The notes under the pieces: model-generated
Seen by the model: only the letters and a program-made list of their open reading frames with translations
The model's database searches: none
Told to the model about the DNA's origin: nothing
Assembly: GCA_016859345.1 (NCBI GenBank)
Contig: CM029126.1
Coordinates: 10,901,527 to 10,965,526 of the forward strand
DNA from: Istiophorus platypterus
Taxonomy: Eukaryota; Chordata; Actinopteri; Istiophoriformes; Istiophoridae
DNA: 64,000 nucleotides
Direction: 5' to 3'
Program-made: the position numbers and the translations under genes
In this document: positions 12,543 through 24,747 of the stretch, in pieces
Layout of the letters: each line of letters opens with the position of its first letter
Position numbering within the stretch: position 1 is the stretch's first letter

Positions 12543-15500
12543 ATTATATTTTCATTTATTTCTTCACTCACTCAAATCATCACTATACTACATAGTAAAT
12601 TTGGTTGACTACAGTGCACTGACAGGCATGCTACTGTATAATGTTTCGACGAACGGATACTTTTTTATTTTAGATGATGAGGATGATCGGAGCAAGAGCT
12701 GGGGAGAAGTGGAGCTGAGGTGAGTTAAACAAAGGCACACACAACATGATAAATTTAATACTGACACATGCTAAATTACAGCTGTGGCCAGGACCTATCC
12801 ACTTCTCCCTGTTGATTAAATATTAATTTAGTTTCCCTGATTTGAAAAAACTCCCAGGGTTTAGCTCTAAGGTGCTACAGTTCACCCACTAAAATCTTTT
12901 ATTTGTAAATTCAATGCAAATGTTCCACTCAAAAAAGCAGTTTTTAAGTCTGCGCAGTCTTAGATAAATTGTTGTTGTGACTCTCTCTCTCCATTCTAGG
13001 AATGTTTTGGACACGATCGAAAGACAGAAAAGGAATTCAAAGTTTTTCAGTGAGTATCTCTGCTCCTCCTTTAATTTTTTCTAGATTCAGGCCATAAACT
13101 TTTACAAGTATTATACGAACTCTTAAGGGACAAATCAAGCACATCATCTTTATTCATTCATATTTTCAAAATTTATTGTTGCATAAAACTTCTATTATAA
13201 GTTTAAATCATTTTGATTCTTTTCTGAAAATCACTGACAGTTTTGTTTCAGAGCGAATATTAAGACTGTTTATTAGAAAAGGCTGTTTATGTGATAGTGA
13301 CATATCCTCAGATAAGATTTGCTTTGACCGTGGACAAGAAAAGCATGACACGGGCTGAGCATTTCCTTTCAACGTGCATGATTCATATCTGTTTGGATGA
13401 AGCCTCACTATGAGTTTATCTCTTACTCAGTACATGCTTGCAGTTAAATCTAAATGAAAAACAAATGACAGGAAATCTATATGGGGTTTACTGTTTACTG
13501 CTCACAACATTTAAGAAAATATGTTTTAAGCAATATCAAGTGGCAGCATTTCCCTAAACCAATGATTCACATGGATATTGCGAGAAATGGGGCAGAGCGT
13601 GTGCGTATGTTCTGTATATATGTGTCTGTGCAAGCCACAGACAGGTTTCTGCAAGCATTCATATCTCCTAACTTGAGCGAAAAACAGCTGCTGTTGAGAC
13701 TTTGCATTCCGACAAGTATGTGTTAAAGGAATGTCAAATGCAAACAACTCCTCTTGGCTAACACGGTTCCTGTCTCTGTATAACTCCTTTCCTTTGCTTC
13801 CTGTATTTTTCAACCTTCTTTTCCATTTTCTCCCTCTTCTCTGTCTTTCTTTCTTGCTTTGTCTGTTTCACTTCCTCTCCTTCTCTTAGATGCAGCCCAG
13901 CTCTACCAGCAGTACAGTGAGGCCGCACAGAACTTTGAGATCCTGCGTCAGTCCCGCTCCGATGTCCTGTCTGTGTGCGAGGACAATTCCGCCTCTCCTG
14001 CTCCCTCACCTCCTCCTGCCCGCAGACCTCTGCCTCCCCTACCTCCTGTCCCGCACCCGCACTCCTTGTCCCACACAGGGTCCATCACCAGTGTCAAAAG
14101 CTTGCCTCTGCCTGAGCCTCCCAGGAGCGAAGGCAGGCCTTCCTCTCCACGTCTGTCCATCTCACTCACACAGTCGGCCACGCTGTGGCGGGACCTGCCG
14201 GGGGTCAGGAACAGCCGTGAGCTGGAGGAGCTCACGGAGGACCAGAGGCGATTACAGGAGGTAATACACTGTCTTAAAGCAAGTATGAGAGCGTTGTCAC
14301 CGTTTGATGGCATTAAATTTCACATACAGCAAGTATGAAGGCTTTTGCTTTCAGAACTCCCTGATTTTCACCGAGGCAGTTACTTTCTGTTGAATGAAGT
14401 GGAAACCTTCATACAGTGCATTTTATGGTGCTTAATATTTAGTGAAAGAAAGGTTAGAGTTTGAGTCTAATCAAATCGTGCACTTGCACTTCTGTGGAAA
14501 GTTACTGGCACAACATTACCACCACTGTGAAATTCAGGAGAATCCTTCAGGCATTTAAGAGATTTGCGGTTTCTTCCCTTTTTTTCCTCCAGCTTTACTT
14601 CCTTATCCAGCTGGTTCAAATTGTATGTGTTTTATTTATTTATTTATTTATTTATTTTTTTTTTTAATCTACAGTAAAGAATTTCTGGTCTGAAGGTTTG
14701 TACTTTTTTTGCTGGAGAGTTACTGGCGTTGTACCAGTAATGCCTATACTGATGAAATTCAAGAAAATACTCTGATGGTTATTTCTCACGTTCTTATGTA
14801 TCTCTTGAACATGAAATTCATTTTTTGAGGTTTTTGAAGGAAATTTCAGCTATAGTTTTAATGATTCTCTTCATTTTCGTTTTCTATACCAAGTTCAAGT
14901 GACCGGACTGCTTTGGGCGTCGTTTCTACATCAGAAGGCTTTCTATTCTTGTTTTATGCTGACTTCTGGGAAATTATATGACTTACAGGAATCATTTCAT
15001 ACTCCCATTACCCACCTCTCAAACTACTAAAATCATGCAAGCTAGTCTGACTTGCCACATCCCAGAATAACCCTCTCATGATTTCACGCTTTATTGGTAG
15101 AACAGTTTTTCCTGTCAGATTATAAGATTGCATAAACACATTTCTCTGGTAGCCTAAGTGTTTGCCTTTGAACTATATAACAACCGTGTGTCTGAACTGG
15201 AACACATCCACTTGTTGTGAAATCACACTCTTTTGTTAATCACATCCTTGTGAAAGTATCTCTGCTTCTTGAGAACAGACAACAGTAACTATAATTTACT
15301 GTTTAGTTCTATCATGCTCAATTATTTTTTTCTGTATTTCTGTCCCTTGTGTTTTGCTCTGTAGGTGAGATTTGAAGTCGTGACCTCAGAAGCCTCTTAC
15401 TGTCGAAGTTTGGACATTGTTGTTGAACACTTTGTCAAGTCAAAGCAGCTGGGGGCGTTGTTGACCACTCAGGATAGAAACTGGCTTTTTTCCCGGCTGG

Positions 15501-18500
15501 CTGACGTTCGTGCCATCAGCCACAGGTTAGAGATGTCAAATATTTATTAAGGCAAGGTCTTTATCGATTTGAGCTAGGTCTGAATTTCTAGATTTAGATT
15601 TACCATGTTTTAGCTGAGCAGATACAGTTTCACAAATCTGTGGGGAAATTGAACTTAAAAGATTTCTTTATGGTTTTTGTTTTAGTTTTTTGTCAAAGCT
15701 GGAGGAGCAGGTGGAATCAGACATTGTGCACTTCACCGTGTGTGATATCATTGCTCGGCACTGTCAGCGCTTCAAAATGGTTTATGTGCCCTACCTCACC
15801 AACCAATCCTATCAGGATGCCACCTACCAGAGACTCATGTAAGCCATCCAATCAAACTCCTGTGTTTTCCCTCGTGGAACATCACTTTTGTTGGAGGTTT
15901 TGTAATGGATCCAGCAAGAACCAAAGCAGGACCACGTACTCTCTTTGAAACTAATACTTTCCAGCAATTCATCAAAACTTCAGCTTTTGTCTGTATCTTT
16001 TTATCTGTCCATGAATTCAAATTCTCTTCCTGTTTCAGGAATGAGAATCCAGGGTTCAAGCAGATTGTGGAGAAATTAGAGAGGAGTCCTGTTTGTCAAA
16101 GACTTCCTCTACGTTCCTTCCTCGTCCTTCCTTTCCAAAGGATCACAAGAATAAAGCTTCTGGTCCAGGTGTGTGTATGTGTTCAGGGTCTTTTTAAAAT
16201 GTAAAGGTTGATGGTTCACAATATGTTCCATCCTATACCTTTTTATCTAACCTTGACACGCACACACTGTTTCTGTCCAGAACATTGTGAAGAGGACAAC
16301 TCCAGGTACTGCGGAGGCGACGCAGGCCATCAAAGCTTTGAAACTTTTGGAGAAGGTACAGTAGGAGCCCTCTTCCAATCTATATCAATGTAGGATAGTA
16401 ATGTTTTATTATTGCTGTAAAATATACTGGTTATTTTGGAATCCTTGGTGACAAATCTTTTTTTTTCTTTCATGCATTTCTCCTTTAGCTGATTCAAGAG
16501 AGTAATGACAGCATCTCTCAGATGAAAAACATTGAGTCCCTAGTCTCTCTCAGTGCTAAGGTGGACTTTGAGTGCAGGGTAAGTAATGACTACCAGGGAT
16601 AAAGCGAAAAAATCAGTGAGACCACATTATGATGATATTATCATAGTATGTTATTGTTTTATATAATTCTGTTGTCTAAATTAATTTTCCCTGCAAACTG
16701 TAATTGTACTAATTTTTTTTTTTTTTGCATGTGAGGAGTTTTATATAATATAATGCATATATAAAAACACAGTAATTTGCATTAAACATTAACTGAATTA
16801 TTTTAAATTTGATTTTGCATATTTGTGCTGTTTTATGATACCAATATCAAAAAACAATGTTTTAATATACCATGACATTGATTTCAAACATAGTATCCAA
16901 CACTAATGAGAATTAATCTTGAGGAATGCTATTTTCGTGGGTGTTTGTAGTGATGTTTATGGAAACTACAAGAAAATGAATAATTTCAAGAAAATAGCCT
17001 TAATTCAAGGTTCATTCACTAGCTTTGTGTGAGGCTTTCAACTGCATCAGGGTCTTCATCAGCAGATGGATTCTCCTCAGTCATCATGGAGATGACTCAA
17101 AATGATGGTGGACTCAAAAATGAATGCTATGCTAACATTACTGTCTTTTGTTTGTTGTCTGTTTTCTGCGTGTGTGCGTGTGCGCGTGTGCGTGTGTGTG
17201 TGTGCTACAGACTCTTCCCCTGATCAGTCAGTCTCGGAGGTTGGTGCGGGAAGGACCAGTCACTGAGCTGATGGATTTCTCTCTAAAAGACACAGAGAGG
17301 AATGTTTACTTGCACCTATTCAATGACTATTTACTACTTTCACTACAAAAAGAGTGAGTCAAAAAACTTGTTGTTTTGTAATTTTAAAATAATCCATCAC
17401 CAGATTTCCATTTGTTACATCCTGATTTCCTCATTTTTTTGCAGTCTTTTATGGTCCCTCCATTCTTATCACAGTTTTTATTTCCATATTCTAATTTATG
17501 TTTCGTGCTTTTGCTGTCTGCTGTTTCCAGAGGTGGAAGATTCACAGTAATTGACCACTCTCCCGTGTCAGACCTGCGTGTAGAGAACTGCCGTGTCAAA
17601 CTTCACTCCTTGCAGAAGAACCTGTTCCGGCTGCACATGTCGCAAAAATCCCTACTGCTAAGGACTGACACACAGTAAGGCACTGAGACAGTTTTGATAA
17701 TGTCTATATTGGTTATCACATCACAAAAGTGGGAGAAATGGCAGAGGATATACCCATCTTTGCTTTTTTTTCCTTTCAGGAGTGATAAGCTTCGTTGGAT
17801 ATCTGCTATATCCCAGCCACATCCTGAAATAGATTTTTCTGCAGCTCAAGGTAAAATATTTATCCTGGTTTAGCAAAGTGATGGACACTAAAATGAACAT
17901 TGAACACTAGATTAAATGGCAGACGGTATAGCTCACCTTCTAGAAAACTGGGGCTGATCTAAATCCACATTTATGTCATATACAGTAAGCAAATCCACAA
18001 ATTTACCATAGCACTTGTGATGAATGAAAAGTACATTTTATGTTCAGGTGAATGTTTTAATACAAAAACTCTAATCAAGTGCCATAGGAGGTTGACAAAG
18101 ATGAACAACTGAACAAAAGATGAACAATCATTTGATACATCAATGACTTGGCATCACAAAAGATTATTTCATTTTTAGCTCCAAAGTGTATTATGTACAA
18201 AGGGTGCAGTTTGAGATGTTGGAATTTGTTGTAGTGACCTATTGACCTTTTCGACTTTAGGTTTGACTTATGTCTTCTCCTTCCCGTGCAGATTTTCCAC
18301 AAATGCAGTGTATTCGAGCTTTTGTTGCCCAGCAGCCTGATGAGCTGTCCTTGGAAAAAGCTGACATCTTTCTAGTGCACCAACAAAGCAGTGACCGTAA
18401 GATCATCACACTACCTTTTGCATCCTTCCCTCACATGAAGTGCCATTCAACTATCCACTGTTTTGTTTTGTTTTTTTGTTGCAAAGTAAAAGCATTCAGT

Positions 18501-18672
18501 TCCTTGTGTTGGATTCTTTCATTTTGCAGATTGGGTAGAGGGGACCAGACTGTCTGATCGGCATCGGGGATGGGTGCCTGAGTCCCATTTGGAAATGATA
18601 AACAGCTCAAGAGTCCGACAACGCAACCTGTCAGATGCACTCAAACTTACAACTGCCACAGCTGCAGTATGA
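8067..18672 (+). CDS. arhgef5: Rho guanine-nucleotide exchange factor 5 (DH-PH-SH3)
   Basis: Coding exons are 8067-11958, 12674-12719, 13000-13049, 13890-14260, 15365-15525, 15686-15838, 16039-16168, 16281-16355, 16489-16578, 17211-17353, 17531-17674, 17780-17850, 18292-18396 and 18530-18672. Phases agree and predict 1857 residues (human about 1600). The protein activates Rho-family GTPases at the membrane and cytoskeleton. Residues 1-1297 are one disordered exon. A helix LYQQY (1334-1338) and the proline motif RPLPPLP (1375-1381) precede the DH domain (about 1454-1650; SEASY, PVCQRL, LPFQRITR). The PH domain follows (about 1665-1785; HLFNDYLLLS, SDKLRWISAI), then an SH3 domain (about 1778-1838; ADIFLV, GWVPESHLEMI). 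The C-terminal half matches human ARHGEF5 closely, including QSSDxWxEGxRLSD. The start ATG (ACAATGG) is the first after an in-frame stop in the joined transcript. Confidence 0.92.
12511..12541. repeat. (TTGA)n microsatellite
   Basis: Nearly eight tandem TTGA units in an arhgef5 intron, upstream of exon 12674-12719. Confidence 0.9.
14631..14656. repeat. (TTTA)n microsatellite
   Basis: About six TTTA units followed by a T run, in an arhgef5 intron. Confidence 0.85.
17168..17206. repeat. (TG)n microsatellite, interrupted
   Basis: Imperfect TG/CG alternation ending four bases before the acceptor of arhgef5 exon 17211-17353. It therefore replaces a normal pyrimidine tract. Confidence 0.85.
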
Positions 18673-19217
18673 GCAGGACACTAAGAGTAGGACTTAACAA
18701 TGGGCTGTCATGGATGCACCGTAACCTAGAAACTAGGAACTCAGTTGTCTGCTTCAGACTGCTGGAAAATGGACAATGGACATTCAGCGAACCAAATGGG
18801 AATGCTGTAGGAACGCATCTCAGTGTAGTATTGGGAATTTCACTCTGTGGAGCAACACATTGCCATTGAGCAATGCATGAACTGCTTAGGCCAACGTGAA
18901 AGACATTAATGGTGTTGTGAGTGTATTAATTGTCAAATGTATTAACTGTCATCTAAGTCACAAACAGTTGCGCATATAAAGATATCAATGGACAGATGTT
19001 TGTAGAAAAGGGAATTGCCTTTTTCCAACAAAAACAAAATTATTTGTTTATACTGAACTGAATCTAACAGATAATTTTACGACATATGTGTCTTGAAAAT
19101 TGGGCCCCTGCATGCTGCATGCAGGAGGGCTGATGGAAATCACGCAAAAAATGTACAACATAAAACAAATCAAAGGTGTACAGTTTTTGTGGGTTACACA
19201 GTGAACATTTCAATAAA
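18673..19217 (+). other. arhgef5: Putative 3' UTR of arhgef5
   Basis: This is non-coding sequence after the arhgef5 stop codon at 18670-18672. An AATAAA poly(A) signal lies at 19212-19217 (CATTTCAATAAACTC), giving a 3' UTR of about 0.55 kb. The next promoter begins only a few hundred bases further on. Confidence 0.6.
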
Positions 19218-19359
19218 CTCGGACGTGTGGAACGGAGTCACTTTTGAACATAAGCATGCCTGATCGAGAATGCCTTGGCTCAATTTCCTCAATCGCAAAC
19301 GCTGTTTACCTCATCTTAGCGATGCAAAACTGATGGCGACTTCGCACACGGGCAGCAAT

Positions 19360-19885
19360 GTTCGGGGCTGTTTACTGGACGAAGTGAACATTGCAGATAC
19401 TAAAATAAAAGCATGCATCCCGAGCACGTAGCCTCTCCGGGGCGTGACCGCAGGAGTGACCTCGTTTCGGGCTGATCTACTTTCCGGGACCGGTTATTGG
19501 TCACATGCGCCATCGCTCGGAGAAAAGGGGGCAGGAACAAGTGCAGATTGACAGCGGCGCGCGTCCAATGACCGCGCTGCGAACCCGCCCTCGCTTCCCT
19601 CTGATTGGTCGCGTCCCGCGCCGATCTTCACCGTCGCCCCCGATTGGTGCACGTAACTTGTGGGCGGGCTTTCGCGGTATTTGTTGTTGTTTTCGTTGAG
19701 CGAGAATAAGTAGACTAGACGACATCTTTGAAATTGATCGCATTCCTGTACGTTATGACTGAATTTGAGCTAAAATTGTTCTACTAGGGGATTTTGTTTT
19801 TAGAGATTTGACGATACGAGGGACCATTGGTTTATATCTGGGATTGTCCTGTGTTGAGTGAAACTTGTTTTTGTCATTTTCTAAG
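19360..19885 (+). promoter_or_regulatory. GABARAP-like gene promoter with four CCAAT boxes and 5' UTR exon
   Basis: A GC- and CpG-rich block carries four NF-Y-type boxes: ATTGG at 19496-19500, CCAAT at 19565-19569, ATTGG at 19604-19608 and ATTGG at 19643-19647. The last three start exactly 39 bases apart. A candidate 5' UTR exon follows and ends at the donor CTAAG|GTATGTG (19885). It would join the ATG exon whose acceptor TTTTCAG ends at 21224. The transcription start was not determined; about 19680-19700 is likely. Confidence 0.6.
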
Positions 19886-21224
19886 GTATGTGTGGAGTAA
19901 CGTCTTGTTGCTCGGTTAGCTTTAGGCGTTAGCATTGCCGTGATAAGCTGATCTCGGTTACATTTCGCCAACCACCCTCTGAATGTTATATCATGTTTTT
20001 GGAGACTACATAGATTCGTGTAAGTGGTTTGGTTGTTTTTACTCGGTATCGGTCTCAGAGAGACGACAGGTTAGCGGATCTCTGTTCTTCGGTTGTGAAA
20101 AATGACGTGGCCTCCATTATCGAAGACCCCGACCACCACAACCCTGTCATCGTGATCACAACAGTCCTCGTACACTGATTTAAAGAAAAATTGTAGGATC
20201 AGTTTGACCCTTAGCAGTGACAGGGCATGAATGGATATGGTGTGTATGAGTGTTTTATCGTTAGCTTCTCTCCATCCACTGATACTGTTGTTCAATCCGC
20301 CCAGAGCTGGCAGAACACAGTGGCATGTGTGAAAAAAATCATTAGAAACGGCTCGTCTCTATGATAAGAGAGGACTGGGAATTGGGTTAATTCCGTTTAT
20401 AACACTGCCATTTCGGTCAATATGGGGTAAAAATCACGGTATTATATACCCCGATGCCAGTATAAAAATGACAAATTATTTTTTTTCTGCCCTAAAATCC
20501 AAAACAAAAAAGATATTCAACTCACAGTGACATAATAAATTGTCTCATCTAAGAGGCTGGAATGATAAAATATTGTGCTTTTTTTTTTTTTCCTACTGTC
20601 AGAAAATGACTGAACCCATAATTGCAAAAATAGTTGTAAAATATTTTCTTGTTAATCATCTAAACAATTAATTGACTACTTGTTTCAGCTAGAACTACCA
20701 GTGAACACAAAAATACCATAAAGTGTTGTTACCAGCGGTCAGTCGACAACAAAAAGGAAATGGCGACAATATTAATAGTAGATTCATCCCATAAGCCATT
20801 TTTAAAGAGGTCAAAAATAGTTAAATGTAGACAAAAATGCTGCAAATCCACTAGTGCTGTAAAGCAGCCCTGCCACAGTGATTGTATACTCCTAGATACA
20901 TAGGTGTAGCTACTCTGGTAAAAACAATAATACAAAATGTAATACAATTGACAAACATATCTTTTCATACAGTCTACCTCCAAAAATGTATGGCCTTGAT
21001 TACAGGCCATAAAAAACAAACAAACACTTGATTAAAAGATGCCAGCATCTCATCTACCAACAAACAAGGATGTGCCCTTTAGGCTGTCAGTATCACTTGT
21101 TCACTGAATGCACTGGATGGTGAAGTCATCCAGTCCTCTGTCTCTTTTGTCTACTTGGTAAATATTGCTATTGTGAGGGACTTGATGTTTTCATGTGTTG
21201 TTTGTTTCCTTGTGTTGTTTTCAG
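19886..21224 (+). other. Probable first intron of the GABARAP-like gene
   Basis: No coding exon was recognised. About 20490-20700 is a fragment of a common fish non-autonomous DNA transposon, related to the fragment at about 3050-3260. The intron ends in TTGTTTTCAG directly before the start codon. Confidence 0.5.
20490..20700. mobile_element. Fish non-autonomous DNA transposon fragment (right half)
   Basis: The text AAAGATATTCAACTCACAGT, AAGAGGCTGGAATGA, GAAAATGACTGAACC, AAAAATAGTTG, CAATTAATTGAC and TTTCAGCTAGAACT matches the second half of the family seen at 3045-3260, in the same orientation. Confidence 0.5.
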
Positions 21225-22714
21225 ATGGGCAGTCAGTATCAACGTTCAGTACCACTAGAGGTGAGGAGAGCAGAGGGTGAGAGAGTTCGGGCCAAGCATC
21301 CTGACAAGATACCGGTGAGTTAGACAACTGGCCTGTTTTGTAACAATATGTTGTATTTACAGTAATGGATCTCCTATCAATTAAACTGGCTTAGAAAAAA
21401 AATGATGTTTGACGATTCACATCATCCTGACCTTTATTTAAGATCAGTTCTTTAAATGAAAGGCTAGATCTATGGTTTCTGAAACTCATTTTAACTGTAA
21501 AGTAGAGTGAATTTATTGATTGTTGTTTAGATTTTAGCACATGGACATAAACATTATTTGCTCTTTTTTTAATCAGATCATTGTAGAGAGGGCCCCAAGG
21601 TCAAGAGCTCCTGACCTGGACAAGAAGAAATACCTAGTGCCCTCAGATTTGACAGGTGAAATACACACACACACACACACACACAAAACTTCACAAGCCC
21701 AGATTTATTCTCTCAGATAACTAGCTCAGTTCACAAATTTTCATATTGCAACAAAAAACTGGCCCTCACGAATATTCAGACTGCATGGTTATTATAGCCC
21801 AAACATTTTATTTTTGAAGGCAGTGTGAATATTAAAATTTGGAAATTGAATAATTATACATTGGTCACTTGTGTGTGTGTGTTTTTTTTTTTTTTTTATC
21901 AAATATAAACACGGAAAAAAAAATCACGATATGAATCCCTTACACGTTTTACAGTTTAGAAATAAACATGCTCTTAGTGCTCTCTTGTGGACAAACTATA
22001 TAATGGTGACTTATTTCTAAATGACAAATCAAATTTGGCATTTCTGCACTGCAGTTTCATGTCACTTATCAGTGGACATATACATAGATATATCAACAAT
22101 AAGTGAATGTCTTGTGATATACTGACCTGTCTAACATTAATGGTTACATAAGCCACCTCTGACTTCAAGAAAATCATTTGAAGTTTGGGTGTCAATCTGA
22201 AACACTGCTGATGCACCTTCCAAATCTGGATGAAGTGATCAGGGTGACACTAATCTGTCTACATTTCTGACAGGCCTGTGTTCGCCTTGTGCTCTGAATA
22301 TGTAGACCTTTGTTACAGCATGACATGACGTCATGTCATAGCAGTGAAAGTACAGGTGTACCTAATAACACTGACCTCGGCTGCATTCCATTCAGGGGAA
22401 CCCCTGGTATTGGGTGCGCTGGCCCAGTGGAGCAGCTCAGTGGGACATTTAAAGGACCCGAGCCAGGGTTCATGCTAGATAGCCAGACATTGAAAGTTTA
22501 AGGGATTCATTTGGCTAGTTTATCAAAAGAGTGCTGTTGATCTCTGTTTGCAATAACAAATTAATTTTTTTTCTGATTGGATCTGATGATGTTTTCTTAG
22601 CATTACACCAGCTGTGTTTAGTGTCAGTGAATCTGGTCATTTGCCACACTGGTTAGTTTTCTTTCTCACACAGTAGATTAATTTCATGAAGAATTTCTGT
22701 GTGACCACAGCTCA

Positions 22715-22755
<41 letters not shown>

Positions 22756-23261
22756 TCCCTTCTCCCTCCTTCCCTCTCTCTCTCCCTCTCTCTCTCCCTC
22801 CCTCCCTCCCTCCCTCCCTCTCTTTGTCCTTCCTGTTTTTTAGTGGGCCAGTTGTGCTTCCTGATCCGTCAACGTGTGTCTTTGAGACCAGAGGAGGCAC
22901 TCTTCTTCTTCGTCAAAAACTCCCTTCCCCCATCTAGCTCCCCTCTCTCTGCTGTATATGAGGTAATATCGCCACTTTCAACACACATGTTCACATGAGG
23001 TATCCTCCCAAACAAATGCACACATGATCGGCAGGAGTACAAACATATTTTAAGATAGACGCAGATCGGTGTCCTCTACTAAAAGCAATACATGACTTAC
23101 CAGCTACATTACTGAGGCATTTCAGCTTACACATAAACATTTTCATCATTCCTCCTCAACACAACAGACCAAAAATATCTAAATATATCCAGCTGGACTG
23201 TGTTAGATGAAAATCTGTTTAGACAGCATTCCACAAATAGCCTGCCAGTCACATCCTTTAA

Positions 23262-23293
<32 letters not shown>

Positions 23294-23704
23294 ACCCCTG
23301 ACCATATTGATGTCAGTCTTTCTTAAAGGGATGTAAAAATCAGCAGTTTGTTGTATGCTAAGAATAGAGCAGTATTTGTGTATTCTGAGCTTCTTGAAGG
23401 TTACAAAGAAATAAAGCCAGCATGTATTCAGAGTAATTTTTGTATTAATTGTATACGAATCTTTATTTTCCCCAAGTGATTAAATCATGCGGTCAGATAA
23501 ATTGCTGACCACAAATAGAAGTTCTGTTTTGCTTATTGCGCTTTATGTGGATAGTAGTTAGGTGTCAGTCTGTGTGCACACTGACAGTAGTCTTGTCATG
23601 TAAAATGATGCATTCTTCTTTCCTCCCTTGTGTTCCAGGAGCACCACGAGGAGGATCTGTTTCTCTACATGACCTACAGTAATGAGAGTGTGTATGGTGC
23701 CTAA
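21225..23704 (+). CDS. gabarapl1: GABARAP-family ubiquitin-like autophagy modifier
   Basis: Four exons (21225-21314, 21577-21655, 22844-22962, 23639-23704) join in phase to 117 residues, the usual family length. These Atg8 proteins are cleaved by Atg4, conjugated to phosphatidylethanolamine and recruit cargo to autophagosomes. The core DLDKKKYLVPSDLTVGQ is canonical, as are ALFFFV, HHEEDLFLY and NESVYG. The last two residues are Gly-Ala, so Gly116 would be exposed by removing one residue. The N-terminus (MGSQYQRSVPLEVRRAEGE) and LCFLIRQRVSLRPEE differ from ordinary GABARAP/GABARAPL1, so this copy is diverged. The choice of gabarapl1 rests mainly on synteny: m6pr and a killer-type lectin are neighbours, as at human 12p13. 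Another GABARAP-subfamily paralogue is possible. Confidence 0.88.
21664..21684. repeat. (AC)n microsatellite
   Basis: A short AC run begins nine bases after the donor of exon 21577-21655 in the GABARAP-like gene. Confidence 0.85.
22719..22822. repeat. (CT)n / (CCCT)n pyrimidine tract
   Basis: About 100 bases of almost pure pyrimidine end some 20 bases before the acceptor of exon 22844-22962. It acts as an extended polypyrimidine tract. Confidence 0.9.
23262..23288. repeat. (TA)n microsatellite
   Basis: Alternating TA run in the last intron of the GABARAP-like gene. Confidence 0.9.
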
Positions 23705-24135
23705 GGGAAGACAAAAGACTGGAGAAAGAGACAGAGAGATAATGAGAGGGGATGAAGTGAGTGAGTCTGTCTGAGGAATAAAGAGTTAAGATTGTTTGTA
23801 ATGTTTCACACCACTATTATTCTTTATGACATTAGTTTTGATAAGTAATGACAGTACATTATGGAAGAAAGGCTTCGCACAAGGCAGAGGGTTTGCTGGT
23901 AGGGTTCTACCTTTCAGTATTTTGAGGTTGAGCATAATGCATTTTATTACACTTCAAGTTATGTTGATTCCTTACACGGTGAGGGGAGATAGAGGAACGT
24001 TGAAAGGAAAGACAGAATGCATATAGAAGGCAGTTTTTGAAATTATGTTGAGAGAGCTCTTGTTATCTTTCTCAGTCATCTGTATTTAATGCAAATAGTA
24101 TTTTTTTCTTTTGTAAATTAATAACTTTTGTGGAA

Positions 24136-24141
24136 AATAAA
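24136..24141 (+). terminator. Poly(A) signal of the GABARAP-like gene
   Basis: AATAAA lies 432 bases after the stop codon, followed closely by an A-rich stretch. The 3' UTR is therefore probably 23705 to about 24160. Confidence 0.6.
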
Positions 24142-24747
24142 GGTGAAAATGCAAAAAAAAAAAAAATTATATACTGGCTTCCTTTATTGTGTGTATACGT
24201 GTCTCCATCTGCCCTGTGGTTTATGATATCAGTAGATAAAACAGAAATTGAAATTTAAATCAAAAATGTTCATTACTAGGCATTAAATAATTTTGGATTT
24301 TTGATTTCATTGAGAGATTTAAACATTATCTTTTTGACATTTCAGAGTGTAAAATGATTATCACCCAGTTTGAACCTGAAAGTGCATGGTTTGCAAACCT
24401 GTTTACACAAGCATCCTTCAAAAACCAGTTATCCACCTTTCATTTGTTTAGGAGGAAGAAGTAAGACAAAGGAGAAATCCACATGGGGAAGTTGTCTAAC
24501 TTATCCGATTAGATGAGCTATAATCAATGGACTTTATAAAATTTAGGAACAATTATGTGGTTGCTATTCTTTTTCTTTTTCCCTTTCTGTCAAACCAGAA
24601 AGTCAACATTGTGACATTAGTTTTGCAACCAGTATTTTATCTCCATTTGAGTTTGCACGATTAAAAGATTACATAACCTCATTGTCAGCTGACTGGTTAG
24701 GTTTGTAAACCAAAAAACGAAAGCATGAGACCCAGAAGGGTAGAGCC

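Noticed and set aside
13758..14313. Minus-strand frames opposite the proline-rich arhgef5 exon
   Set aside because: Low-complexity shadows of exon 13890-14260 without domain or splice support.
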